A stretch of DNA of 64,000 nucleotides from Verrucomicrobiota bacterium. Lineage in GTDB: Bacteria > Verrucomicrobiota > Verrucomicrobiia > Opitutales > Opitutaceae. The stretch covers positions 30,278 to 94,277 of the forward strand of contig JANYJB010000065.1 of NCBI GenBank assembly GCA_025361935.1, given 5' to 3'. Under the pieces are notes generated by a model. That model was not told the DNA's origin, made no database searches, and saw only the letters and a list, made by a program, of their open reading frames with translations. Position numbers and translations under genes: made by a program. Below are positions 55,603-64,000 of the stretch, piece after piece (position 1 is the first letter of the stretch; each line of letters opens with the position of its first letter).

Positions 55603-58600
55603 TCAGACCGCGACGGGGATATTGGCAGCGTTGAAGCTGTAAACGGGCTTCGGGGCATCGGGAGTCGGCGGAAAGGGCACGACTTTCCAGAACTTGGCCA
55701 CGGTCGCGTCCCAGTTCTCCACCAAAGCCTGCGCGTGCGGGCTGGCGGTGAGCTTGAAGTGGGCCTGGATGAGCTTCTTCAGACTCGCGATTTCGTCCGG
55801 CAGGGAGAGGCGTTCGAGGCCGATCATCGCCGGGTTGATCCGCTCGGGGAACTCGTCCTTCGCGTCATACACGAAGGCGAGGCCGCCGCTCATGCCGGCA
55901 CCGAAGTTGGTGCCAGTCGGCCCGAGGATGACGACGAGGCCGCCGGTCATGTATTCGAGTCCGTGGTCGCCCACGCCCTCGACGACGGCGGTGGCGCCGG
56001 AGTTGCGCACGCCGAAGCGTTCGCCCGCGCGACCCGCCGCGAAGAGCGTGCCGCCGGTCGCGCCGTAGAGGCAGGTGTTGCCCAGGATGGACTGCGCGTG
56101 CCAAGGGAACGTCTCGGAGGGCTTGGGGCGGATGATGATCTCGCCGCCGTTGATGCCTTTGCCAACGTAGTCGTTGGCCTCGCCGATGAGGGTGAGACGG
56201 ACGCCGTTGACGAGGAACGTGCCGAACGACTGGCCGGCCGAACCGGTGAACGTGAGGTCGAACGTGCCGGAGGGCAGGCCTTCGTCTCCGCGCACGTAGG
56301 CGATCTGGCCGGAGAGCTGCGTGCCGACGTCGCGGTTGACGTTGGTGATCTTGTAGCGGCGCGTGAGGCTCTTGGACTCGCCGATGATGACGTCGCGCGC
56401 CTCCTGGAGGATGGCTTCGTCGAGGGAGCCTTCGCCGCCGAAACGCTCGTTGCGCTCACGGGTGTGGTAGCGGTCGAGTTCGCCGGTGGGATCAGGATTA
56501 TGGAGGAGGCCGCCAAGGTTGAGTAACTTGGTCTTCGGGTTGGCGGGGTCGTCGATCTGCTCGAGGAGGTCCACGCGGCCGATGATCTCGTTGATGGTGC
56601 GCGCGCCGAGCTTGGACAGGTAATGGCGGACGTCCTCGGCGACGGCGTTGAAGAAGTTGATGATATTCTCGGGCTTGCCACGGAACTTGGCGCGGAGGTC
56701 TTCGCGCTGCGTGGCGACACCCACAGGGCAGGTGTTGAGATGGCAGACGCGGAACATCGCGCAACCGCCGGCGATGAGGGCGGCGGTGCCGAAGTTGAAC
56801 TCCTCGGCGCCGAGCAGGGCGGCGATAACAATGTCACGGCCGGTCTTCATGCCGCCGTCGGTGCGGAGGGTGACGCGTCCGCGGAGCTGGTTCATCATCA
56901 GAACCTGGTGGGCTTCGGCGACGCCAATTTCCCACGCGGAGCCGGCGTTCTTGATGGAGGCGAGCGGCGAGGCGCCGGTGCCGCCATCGTGGCCGGAGAC
57001 GAGGATAACGTCGGCGTAGGCCTTGGCGACGCCGGCGGCGACGGTGCCGACGCCGGAGGACGAGACGAGCTTCACGCAGACCTTGGCGCGCGGGTTGACC
57101 TCCTTCAGGTCGAAGATGAGCTGCGCCAAATCCTCGATGGAGTAGATGTCGTGGTGCGGAGGCGGCGAGATGAGCATGACGCCGGGCACCGAGTAGCGGA
57201 GCTTGGCGATGAGCGGGGTGACCTTGGCGCCGGGGAGCTGGCCGCCTTCGCCGGGCTTCGCGCCCTGGGCCATCTTGATCTCGATTTCCTTGGCGGAGGA
57301 GAGATACGCGGCGGTGACACCGAAGCGGCCGGAGGCGACCTGCTTGATGGCGGAGTTGGCGTTGTCGCCGTTGGCGCGGACGTTGAAGCGGTCGGGGTCT
57401 TCGCCGCCTTCGCCGGAGTTGGACTTGCCGCCGATGCGGTTCATCGCGATAGCGAGGGCTTCGTGCATCTCGGGCGAGAGCGCGCCGAGGGACATGCCGG
57501 CGGTGGTGAAACGCTTGCGGATGTCCTCGATGGTCTCGACCTCATCGAGGGGAACGGCGGGCTTGGTGCCGAAGCGGATTTTGAGAAGATCCTTGAGCGC
57601 GACGGGCTGGTGCTCGTCGCCCTGGGTCTTCCACTCCTGGTAGCCAGCGAAGTCGCCGGCCTTGATGAACTTGTTCATCGAGGCGACGACCTTGGGGTTC
57701 CAACCGTGGAATTCGCCTTCACCGCGCTTGTTGACGCGGTAGTAACCCTCGGGCTGGAGGGCGGGCGGCGTCTCCGGCGCGACGGCGGGGAAGGCGCGGG
57801 CGTGGCGCACGAGGGCCTCCTCGGCGATTTGGAGATAGTCAATGCCGCCGATGGGCGAGGCGGTGCCGGTGAAACACTCGGAGACGACCTTCGTCGAAAC
57901 GCCGATGGCCTCGAAGATTTGTGCGCCGCGGTAGGACGCGAGGGTGCTGATGCCCATTTTCGCCATGATCTTGTAGAGACCGGCGTTGATGGCTTCGCGG
58001 TAGTTGGCGATGGCCTGGGCGGGCTCGACGGGCTTGGAGGTTTTGCCGGCGGCGGCGAGCTGGGCGACGGTGCAGAGCGCGAGCGTCGGGTAAATGGCGT
58101 TGGCACCAAAGCCGAGGAGCGTGGCGATCTGGTGAACCTCGCGGGCCTCGCCCGTCATGGCGACGAGGTCGGCCTGGAGGCGGAGACCGGCGCGCACGAG
58201 CTGCTGGTGCACCGCGCCGACGGCGAGGAGCATGGGAATCGCGGCCTGCTGGGCGGTGACGCCGCAATCGGAGATGACGACGATCTTCGCGCCGTCGCGG
58301 ACGGCCTTTTCGGCGGAAGCGGAGAGGGCCTTGAGCGTGGGCTCGAGAGCCTTCGCGCCGGCGGTGGCGGAGAAGTGCGCGGGCAGCGTGACAACGCGGT
58401 CCTTCAGCGCGGGGACGCTGGAGAGCGCGGCAAACTCGTGGTGCAGGAGGATCGGCGACTCAAGTTCAACGAGGCCGGTGCTGACGGGAAATTCCTCGAA
58501 GAGACCGAGACGGCCGCCGAGCAGCATGTGCAGCGACATGACCGCCTTTTCGCGGACGGAATCGATCGGGGGATTGGTGACCTGCGCGAAGAGCTGCTTG

Positions 58601-60144
58601 AAATAAGTGTAGAGCAGGCGCGGGCGGCGGGAGAGGACGGCGAGCGGCGTGTCGTCGCCCATGGAGCCGGTGGGCTCGGCGCCCTCGGCGAGAGGGGCGA
58701 GGACCATTTCCATCTCGTCGGACTCGTAGCCGAAGGCGAGCTGGCCGGGGAGCAGAATTTCGGGCGCCTCGGCGGCGGGCGCGGGGGTGGACCCGGCGAG
58801 GGTGTGGAGGTTGACGAGATGCCCGTCGCACCACTGGCGGTAGTGGGGATCGGCGGTGACGGCGGCCTTCACCTCGGTATCGCGGAGAAATTTTTGCGCG
58901 GCGAAATCCACCACGACCATGCGGCCCGGACCGAGACGGCCGGACTCGACAACCTTGCCGGGGAAGTCGTGCACGAGGCCGGCTTCGGAGGCGAGGATGA
59001 CGTAGCCGTCGTCGAAAATCTTGTAGCGCGCGGGGCGCAGGCCGTTGCGGTCGAGCGAGGCGCCGACGATCTTGCCATCGGTGAACACCACGGCGGCGGG
59101 GCCGTCCCAAGGCTCCATCATGCAGGCGTGGTAGCGGAAAAACGCCTTGGTTTCGGAGGGCAGCTTCTTGTCCTTCTCCCAGGCGGGCGGCATCATCATC
59201 ATGGCCGCGTGCTGGGGGTTGCGTCCGCCGAGCGTGAGGAGCTGGAGCGCGTTGTCGAAGCTGGCCGAGTCCGACATGGACGGCTGCACGAGAGGCTTCA
59301 GATCCCCGAAGCGGTCGCCCCACACGCCGTGGGCGGCGGAGTTTTCGCGGGCGCGCATGAGGTTGCGGTTGCCGCGGATGGTGTTGATCTCGCCGTTGTG
59401 CGCCATCATCCGGAACGGATGCGCGAGGTGCCACGTGGGAAACGTGTTGGTCGAGTAGCGCTGGTGGAAAATCGCGAACGCGGTGGTGAACTTCGGCGAC
59501 TTGAGGTCGACGAAATATTTGCGGAGCTGCGAGGGCGTGAGGAGGCCCTTGTAAACGATGGTGCGCGAGGAGAACGAGCACACGTAGAAGCCCTCGATCT
59601 TGGCCTCGATGGCTTGGCGCTGCGCGGAGCCCTGCGCGAGAAAGAGCTTACGCTCGAATTCGTCGTCGGTGATCTCTTCCTTGCGGGCGACGAGCGCCTG
59701 CACGATGAGCGGCTGGGTCTCGAGGGCCTTGCGGCCGAGGCAGGTGGAATCGGTGGGGACGTCGCGCCAGCCGAGCCAGGCGAGACCCTCGGCCTTGACG
59801 GCGGCCTCGATGATTTTTTTGGCGTGGGCCTGGGCGTATTCGTCGGCGCGCGGGAGGAAAATCATGCCGACACCGAGATCCTGATCGCGGAAAAGCGGCT
59901 GCTTTTTGGAGGCCAGATAGTCCTTGAAGAGCTCGACCGGTATCTGCGTGAGCAGGCCCGCGCCGTCGCCCGTCACCGCATCGGCGTCGATCGCGCCACG
60001 ATGGGCCAAGGCTTTAAGAGCCGTGAGCGCGCGGTTGAGAACGTCCGAGGAACGTTCGCCGGTCAGCTTGGCAATGAACCCGACGCCACAGGCATCATGT
60101 TCTTGTTCAGGTGTATAGAGCGGTGACGGTATGATCTTGGCCAT
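55603..60144 (-). CDS. gltB: Glutamate synthase, large subunit
   Basis: EHDACGVGFIAKL; NTFPTWHLAHPFRMMAHNGEINTIRGN; CHLNTCPVGVATQREDLRAKF; GxxGG C-terminal repeats. Confidence 0.97.
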   Translation of the reverse strand: MAKIIPSPLYTPEQEHDACGVGFIAKLTGERSSDVLNRALTALKALAHRGAIDADAVTGDGAGLLTQIPVELFKDYLASKKQPLFRDQDLGVGMIFLPRADEYAQAHAKKIIEAAVKAEGLAWLGWRDVPTDSTCLGRKALETQPLIVQALVARKEEITDDEFERKLFLAQGSAQRQAIEAKIEGFYVCSFSSRTIVYKGLLTPSQLRKYFVDLKSPKFTTAFAIFHQRYSTNTFPTWHLAHPFRMMAHNGEINTIRGNRNLMRARENSAAHGVWGDRFGDLKPLVQPSMSDSASFDNALQLLTLGGRNPQHAAMMMMPPAWEKDKKLPSETKAFFRYHACMMEPWDGPAAVVFTDGKIVGASLDRNGLRPARYKIFDDGYVILASEAGLVHDFPGKVVESGRLGPGRMVVVDFAAQKFLRDTEVKAAVTADPHYRQWCDGHLVNLHTLAGSTPAPAAEAPEILLPGQLAFGYESDEMEMVLAPLAEGAEPTGSMGDDTPLAVLSRRPRLLYTYFKQLFAQVTNPPIDSVREKAVMSLHMLLGGRLGLFEEFPVSTGLVELESPILLHHEFAALSSVPALKDRVVTLPAHFSATAGAKALEPTLKALSASAEKAVRDGAKIVVISDCGVTAQQAAIPMLLAVGAVHQQLVRAGLRLQADLVAMTGEAREVHQIATLLGFGANAIYPTLALCTVAQLAAAGKTSKPVEPAQAIANYREAINAGLYKIMAKMGISTLASYRGAQIFEAIGVSTKVVSECFTGTASPIGGIDYLQIAEEALVRHARAFPAVAPETPPALQPEGYYRVNKRGEGEFHGWNPKVVASMNKFIKAGDFAGYQEWKTQGDEHQPVALKDLLKIRFGTKPAVPLDEVETIEDIRKRFTTAGMSLGALSPEMHEALAIAMNRIGGKSNSGEGGEDPDRFNVRANGDNANSAIKQVASGRFGVTAAYLSSAKEIEIKMAQGAKPGEGGQLPGAKVTPLIAKLRYSVPGVMLISPPPHHDIYSIEDLAQLIFDLKEVNPRAKVCVKLVSSSGVGTVAAGVAKAYADVILVSGHDGGTGASPLASIKNAGSAWEIGVAEAHQVLMMNQLRGRVTLRTDGGMKTGRDIVIAALLGAEEFNFGTAALIAGGCAMFRVCHLNTCPVGVATQREDLRAKFRGKPENIINFFNAVAEDVRHYLSKLGARTINEIIGRVDLLEQIDDPANPKTKLLNLGGLLHNPDPTGELDRYHTRERNERFGGEGSLDEAILQEARDVIIGESKSLTRRYKITNVNRDVGTQLSGQIAYVRGDEGLPSGTFDLTFTGSAGQSFGTFLVNGVRLTLIGEANDYVGKGINGGEIIIRPKPSETFPWHAQSILGNTCLYGATGGTLFAAGRAGERFGVRNSGATAVVEGVGDHGLEYMTGGLVVILGPTGTNFGAGMSGGLAFVYDAKDEFPERINPAMIGLERLSLPDEIASLKKLIQAHFKLTASPHAQALVENWDATVAKFWKVVPFPPTPDAPKPVYSFNAANIPVAV

Positions 60145-60338
60145 GTAAACGAAAAGGGAAAGGGGGTCGGGTTAATCGACCTATAATGCACGAATCGGGC
60201 CGCTTACGCGGAAGATAAACGCACGGAATTGCCCGCGATTAGTTAATCCGCGCAACCGGTGCGCAAGCGTAATTTAGCAGGCGGGCGGCGGAGGGCGCCG
60301 CGAGGCAGTGAGCCGCCGTATCGCCGCTCGCGATATTC

Positions 60339-63300
60339 CTAGGGCGCGGACCGCACGCTCCGGGTGCTCATGTCCGCGACGGTGATCAGGTAGATGCTGG
60401 CCGGGGCGCTGGCTTTGGTGATTTGGAGCCTCAACTTTTCCGCGGTTGTTTTCCGGTCGAAATGGATGATTTTCGCGGCGCCTATTTCCGTTCCTTGGTA
60501 AATCGTTTTCCAGGCGCCACCCTCAAAGGCGTCGAGGGTGAACTCCTGGACGCGAAACTTCCGTTCCTTGGAAAAGCCGTCCCCGAGGTCTTTCATGTCG
60601 GCGTATTCATGGATGGAAACGCGGTCGAAGACGAAGGGCTTGGCGGGAGACAACGTGAGGCTGGCAACGCTGTCTTTGGCGGCCCAGCGGGTGCGTTCGA
60701 GGCTGCCGTCCACCGCTTTGGAGGCGTCGTATTGCGGCGAAACAACACTGTCTGACTCGGCGGGAACGCCGGCGGCCTGATTGACGGGGGCGGCGGGCAA
60801 AGGAGTGCTTCCACCGCGGATGCCGAGCTGGTCGGCGGTTTTCAAAATCGCGGCGCGCTCGTTCTCGCGGATGCGGCCGGTCTGATCGGGCGGCAGGTTG
60901 ACCAGCAGGACGTTGTCGTTGGCGGTGCACCAGTAGAACAACTCCTCGAGTTCGTCGGGCGTGCGGGCGGGCACGATGTTCTTTTTCTGAAACCAGTTCC
61001 AACGGTCGGAAATACAGATGGTGTGCTCAAACGGCAGGTAGTGCAGCGCGCCGTCGGGCCCGGTGTATGCCTTGGGATCGTCGGCCCGCACGAGGTTCGG
61101 ATCCTTGGTGCGGAAGTCCACCGGCCAGAAGCGGATCGGGTCGCCCCGGACGTAATCCTCCGGCTCCCGGATCTTGCGTGGTTTTCCGGGAATGTTGATG
61201 GTGTGATTGACGCTCATCTGGCAGTTCGGCTGGAGCTTCTTGATGAGCGCGTAGATCTCGGGGATGCGCCAGTCCTCATCCGGCTTGCCCCATCCGCCGT
61301 CAAACCACAGCTCGCAGATGTCGCCATAATTAGTGAGGAGCTCGGTGAGCTGGTTTTTCATGTAGGCGACATACTTCGCGGGGTCCTTGTCGCCGTGCGC
61401 GGGTTCGTGGCGATCCCACAGCGAGTAGTAGAGGCCCAGCTTGACGCCGTATTTGCGGCAGGCCTTGGCGACCTCGGCGACGATGTCGGTTTTCACGGGC
61501 GCGGAGCCCACGTCGTAGTCGGTGTATTTCGAATCCCAGAGGCAGAAACCGTCGTGGTGTTTGGTGTTGAGGATGACGTGGCGGAATCCGGCCTCCTTGG
61601 CGGTCTGGATCCACTGGTCGCAGTCCAGGCGGGTCGGATTGAAACTGGCGGCGGGCAACTTGCCGTCGGACCACTCGACCTCGTTAAACGTATTCAGCCC
61701 AAAGTGAATGAACATGCCGTAGCCGCGCTCGATCAACTGGCGTTGGCCGGCGTCGGGTTGCAACGCCCGCCCCAGGGGAGCGGTCACCACGGCGGCGGGC
61801 GCGGGCACCGGGGTAAGCCAGAGGTGGCGGAGGCTCAGCCCTTTCAAGCCCTCTTTGCCGCCCTTGAGCTCGAACATGGTTTCGCCGGCCTTAAGCTCGA
61901 TCACGCCGAGCTCGACGGTCTTCCACGCCAGACCGGGACCGGTGGCGGCGACGGCGGCGGGCGTCACGACCTTGTCCACGGAGAGCAGGAGTTGGACGGG
62001 CTCGGGGGCGGCGACCTCGGCGCTGACGGTCCACTTGGCGACGGCAGGGGTCTTGAGCTTGTATTCGAGACTCCACTGCGGGTTTTTCCAATCGGTGAGA
62101 TAAGCGTTGGGACCGGCGTCGCGGAGCTGGATGTTGCCGTCCCAGGAGCCGTTCGCATCGGCGTCCTGCGCGGAAAACTCCACGCGGCCGTCGGCGCCCG
62201 GCGTGTTAAACGGCTCCTGCGTGACCACGACCGGCCTGGCGAAATCCAGACGAACGACGGAGACATCGGCATCGGTGGCGGCACCGGGAAGGCTCACGAC
62301 CAGGCCTTCGGGCGAAATCGCGGTGGTGACCGGAGCGCCGCCGGCGAGCAGGCGGCCGGCGGCGGCGAGCTGCGTGACGGTGGGCAGGAGCAGTTTGCCA
62401 TCGGCGGGCCATTCCCAGACGTGCAGATAGAGCGTGGTCGCTCCGTCAGCGGCGCGTTTTTGGGTAACTCGGCCCCAAGGCAGGCGGCGGGAAAACGGAC
62501 CGGCATCGGTGGCGTAGATGGCCTCGGAGTTAATTTTCATCCAGCGGCCGACGGCTTGTAGGCGCTCGATGCTGACGGCGGGGATGCGTCCGTCGGGGGT
62601 GGGGCCGACGTTGAGGAGGAAGTTGCCGCCCTTGCTGGAGATGTCGGAGAGGTTGCGGAGAATCTGGCGCACGCTCTTCCAATTGGTGTCGTTTTTCTTG
62701 AAGCCCCAAGTGTCGTTCATCGTCATGCACACCTCGAACAACTCGCCCGGATAGCCGCGCGGCGGGATGTGCTGCTCGGGGGTCTTGGTGTCGCCGGGGA
62801 CGCTCTTGGCGAGGCGGTTGTTTGTCAGGATATCCGGATGGGTCGCGAGCACATCAACGAAGGGCTTCGCGCGCTCGGGCGTCATGTTGACGGGAGTGTC
62901 CCACCAGATGAACGAAGGATTGTAGCGCTCGATGATCTCGCGGACCTGCGGCAGGGCGACGTTTTGAAGATATTTGTCGTAGTCGCCATCCTGGGCGGAG
63001 TCCCAGCCTTTACCGCGGGCCTTCGCGCCGCCGGGGTTGATCCAGTCCTGCGCCTGCGAATAGTAGCACCCGAACTTCAGGCCCTCGGCGCGGACGGCGG
63101 CGGCGAGCGGCGCGAGCAGATCGCGGCCGGCACCGGAGGCTTTGACGGCGTTCCAATCACTCGCGGTGGAATCGTAGAGAGCAAAGCCGTCGTGGTGCTT
63201 GGCGGTGATGACCACGTATTTCATGCCGGCGTCGTGCGCGAGACGCGCCCACGACTGCGGATCGTAGTTGGCGGCGGTGAAGTCTTTCGCGAACGCACGG

Positions 63301-63530
63301 TAGTCGGCCACGGGGATCTGGCGGTTGCTCATGATCCATTCGCCGATGCCTTTGACAGGCTGGCCCTGCCACTCCCCGGCGGGCACGGAATAAACGCCCC
63401 AGTGGATGAACATGCCGAAGCGGGCCTCGCGGAACCATTGGGTGCGGTCGGGCGCGGCGGATGAATCGACCGGCGACCAAAGTCCGGCAACCGAGGCGAG
63501 GATAAAGGGGGCAAAACGAAAGCAACTCAT
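60339..63530 (-). CDS. Secreted protein with two GH29 (alpha-L-fucosidase) catalytic domains and a C-terminal discoidin-like region
   Basis: First domain: FREARFGMFIHWGVYSVPAGEW, YVVITAKHHDGFALYDS, FIWWDTPVN; second domain: IERGYGMFIHFGLNTFNEVEW, HVILNTKHHDGFCLWDSKYTDYDV, ICELWFDGGWG. Confidence 0.9.
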   Translation of the reverse strand: MSCFRFAPFILASVAGLWSPVDSSAAPDRTQWFREARFGMFIHWGVYSVPAGEWQGQPVKGIGEWIMSNRQIPVADYRAFAKDFTAANYDPQSWARLAHDAGMKYVVITAKHHDGFALYDSTASDWNAVKASGAGRDLLAPLAAAVRAEGLKFGCYYSQAQDWINPGGAKARGKGWDSAQDGDYDKYLQNVALPQVREIIERYNPSFIWWDTPVNMTPERAKPFVDVLATHPDILTNNRLAKSVPGDTKTPEQHIPPRGYPGELFEVCMTMNDTWGFKKNDTNWKSVRQILRNLSDISSKGGNFLLNVGPTPDGRIPAVSIERLQAVGRWMKINSEAIYATDAGPFSRRLPWGRVTQKRAADGATTLYLHVWEWPADGKLLLPTVTQLAAAGRLLAGGAPVTTAISPEGLVVSLPGAATDADVSVVRLDFARPVVVTQEPFNTPGADGRVEFSAQDADANGSWDGNIQLRDAGPNAYLTDWKNPQWSLEYKLKTPAVAKWTVSAEVAAPEPVQLLLSVDKVVTPAAVAATGPGLAWKTVELGVIELKAGETMFELKGGKEGLKGLSLRHLWLTPVPAPAAVVTAPLGRALQPDAGQRQLIERGYGMFIHFGLNTFNEVEWSDGKLPAASFNPTRLDCDQWIQTAKEAGFRHVILNTKHHDGFCLWDSKYTDYDVGSAPVKTDIVAEVAKACRKYGVKLGLYYSLWDRHEPAHGDKDPAKYVAYMKNQLTELLTNYGDICELWFDGGWGKPDEDWRIPEIYALIKKLQPNCQMSVNHTINIPGKPRKIREPEDYVRGDPIRFWPVDFRTKDPNLVRADDPKAYTGPDGALHYLPFEHTICISDRWNWFQKKNIVPARTPDELEELFYWCTANDNVLLVNLPPDQTGRIRENERAAILKTADQLGIRGGSTPLPAAPVNQAAGVPAESDSVVSPQYDASKAVDGSLERTRWAAKDSVASLTLSPAKPFVFDRVSIHEYADMKDLGDGFSKERKFRVQEFTLDAFEGGAWKTIYQGTEIGAAKIIHFDRKTTAEKLRLQITKASAPASIYLITVADMSTRSVRSAP

Positions 63531-63920
63531 GGGATTGGGGGGATTAAAATTTCAATGGGCTTATGGGGTAAGGGTAAGGCGCCCATTGCACTTCAATCAC
63601 GTGTTAAGAATGAATGCAGACCGCCAGGCAAACATCGAATAGTTATGCCCATGAAGCCACCGCTTCAATCAACTGTGTGAACCTCCACCTCGAGCAATCT
63701 TATCTACGACTCGGAGGCACCCAAAAAAAAACACCAGAACCCTGTCTCGACTACCTAATCCACCTCGAGCAAGTGTCATTTATGTCTCCGGACTGTTTGT
63801 AACCTGGGTCTGGATCATGCCACCTGAGCAAGGCCAAGTTGAAAAAATAACAAAACTCACCCTGGGGTTGCCCCGAATTGACGGACAGGAGGAAAGGGTC
63901 AAAAGCGAAAGGAAACCCAA

Positions 63921-64000
63921 ATGAAGACCCAGATGGAAAGGCCGGCGGGAAGTCGGCAGAAATACAGCAAGGAATACCAGGAGGAAGCGTTGGCGTTGTG
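63921..64000 (+). mobile_element. Start of an IS3/IS911-type transposase OrfA (truncated by window end)
   Basis: MKTQMERPAGSRQKYSKEYQEEALAL..., matching the K(R)YSxEYxEEA start of IS3-family OrfA. Confidence 0.65.

Noticed and set aside
56623-60126. 1167-aa + strand ORF opposite gltB
   Set aside because: Antisense shadow of gltB; translation is repetitive G/E/D/V without recognisable domains.
63685-63831. Short repeats CCACCTCGAGCAA (63685, 63760) and CCACCTGAGCAA (63820)
   Set aside because: Only three short, irregularly spaced matches next to a truncated IS; insufficient to define an element.
1-64000. tRNA/rRNA genes and diversity-generating retroelement components
   Set aside because: No tRNA or rRNA gene was recognised by eye, and no reverse transcriptase or TR/VR pair was found near the Avd-related four-helix-bundle gene, so a classical DGR is not supported here.

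Overview
The window looks like a GC-rich chromosomal segment from a Verrucomicrobia/Opitutaceae-type bacterium. That assignment is inferred from gene content and was not tested by search. Ordinary housekeeping genes include panB, split coaC/coaB, panD, gmk, miaB, rlmN, pdxH, sixA, rnd, queC/queE, feoAAB and gltB. Other large genes include a 2131-aa autotransporter with ~100-aa tandem repeats, an oleC/oleD-like pair, an ~1138-aa protein that may be a PPi-type PEPCK, and a double-GH29 fucosidase. The region ~43.9-50.3 kb is accessory: a STAS/GHKL unit, a truncated vsr, an HNH nuclease, XRE fragments and two toxin-antitoxin modules.

The most interesting signal is a family of imperfect-palindromic purine/pyrimidine repeats (core CTTAATCTTTCTC / GAGAAAGATTAAG) at five loci. 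Each sits directly after a stop codon and before the next co-directional gene. At one locus the two arms enclose a four-helix-bundle (S23/IVP/Avd-like) ORF whose stop codon lies in the arm. This suggests the short hairpins are ORF-less forms of an IVS-like mobile element.

Other notable items: a 75-nt in-frame REPIN-like insertion in a lipoate-ligase gene; gene-3'-end duplications flanking inserts around feoB; two further hairpin repeat families; a 26-aa Lys/Ala-rich ORF with its own terminator; and a palindromic operator-like site upstream of fic. Everything was read by eye from the sequence and the ORF track, with no database searches.
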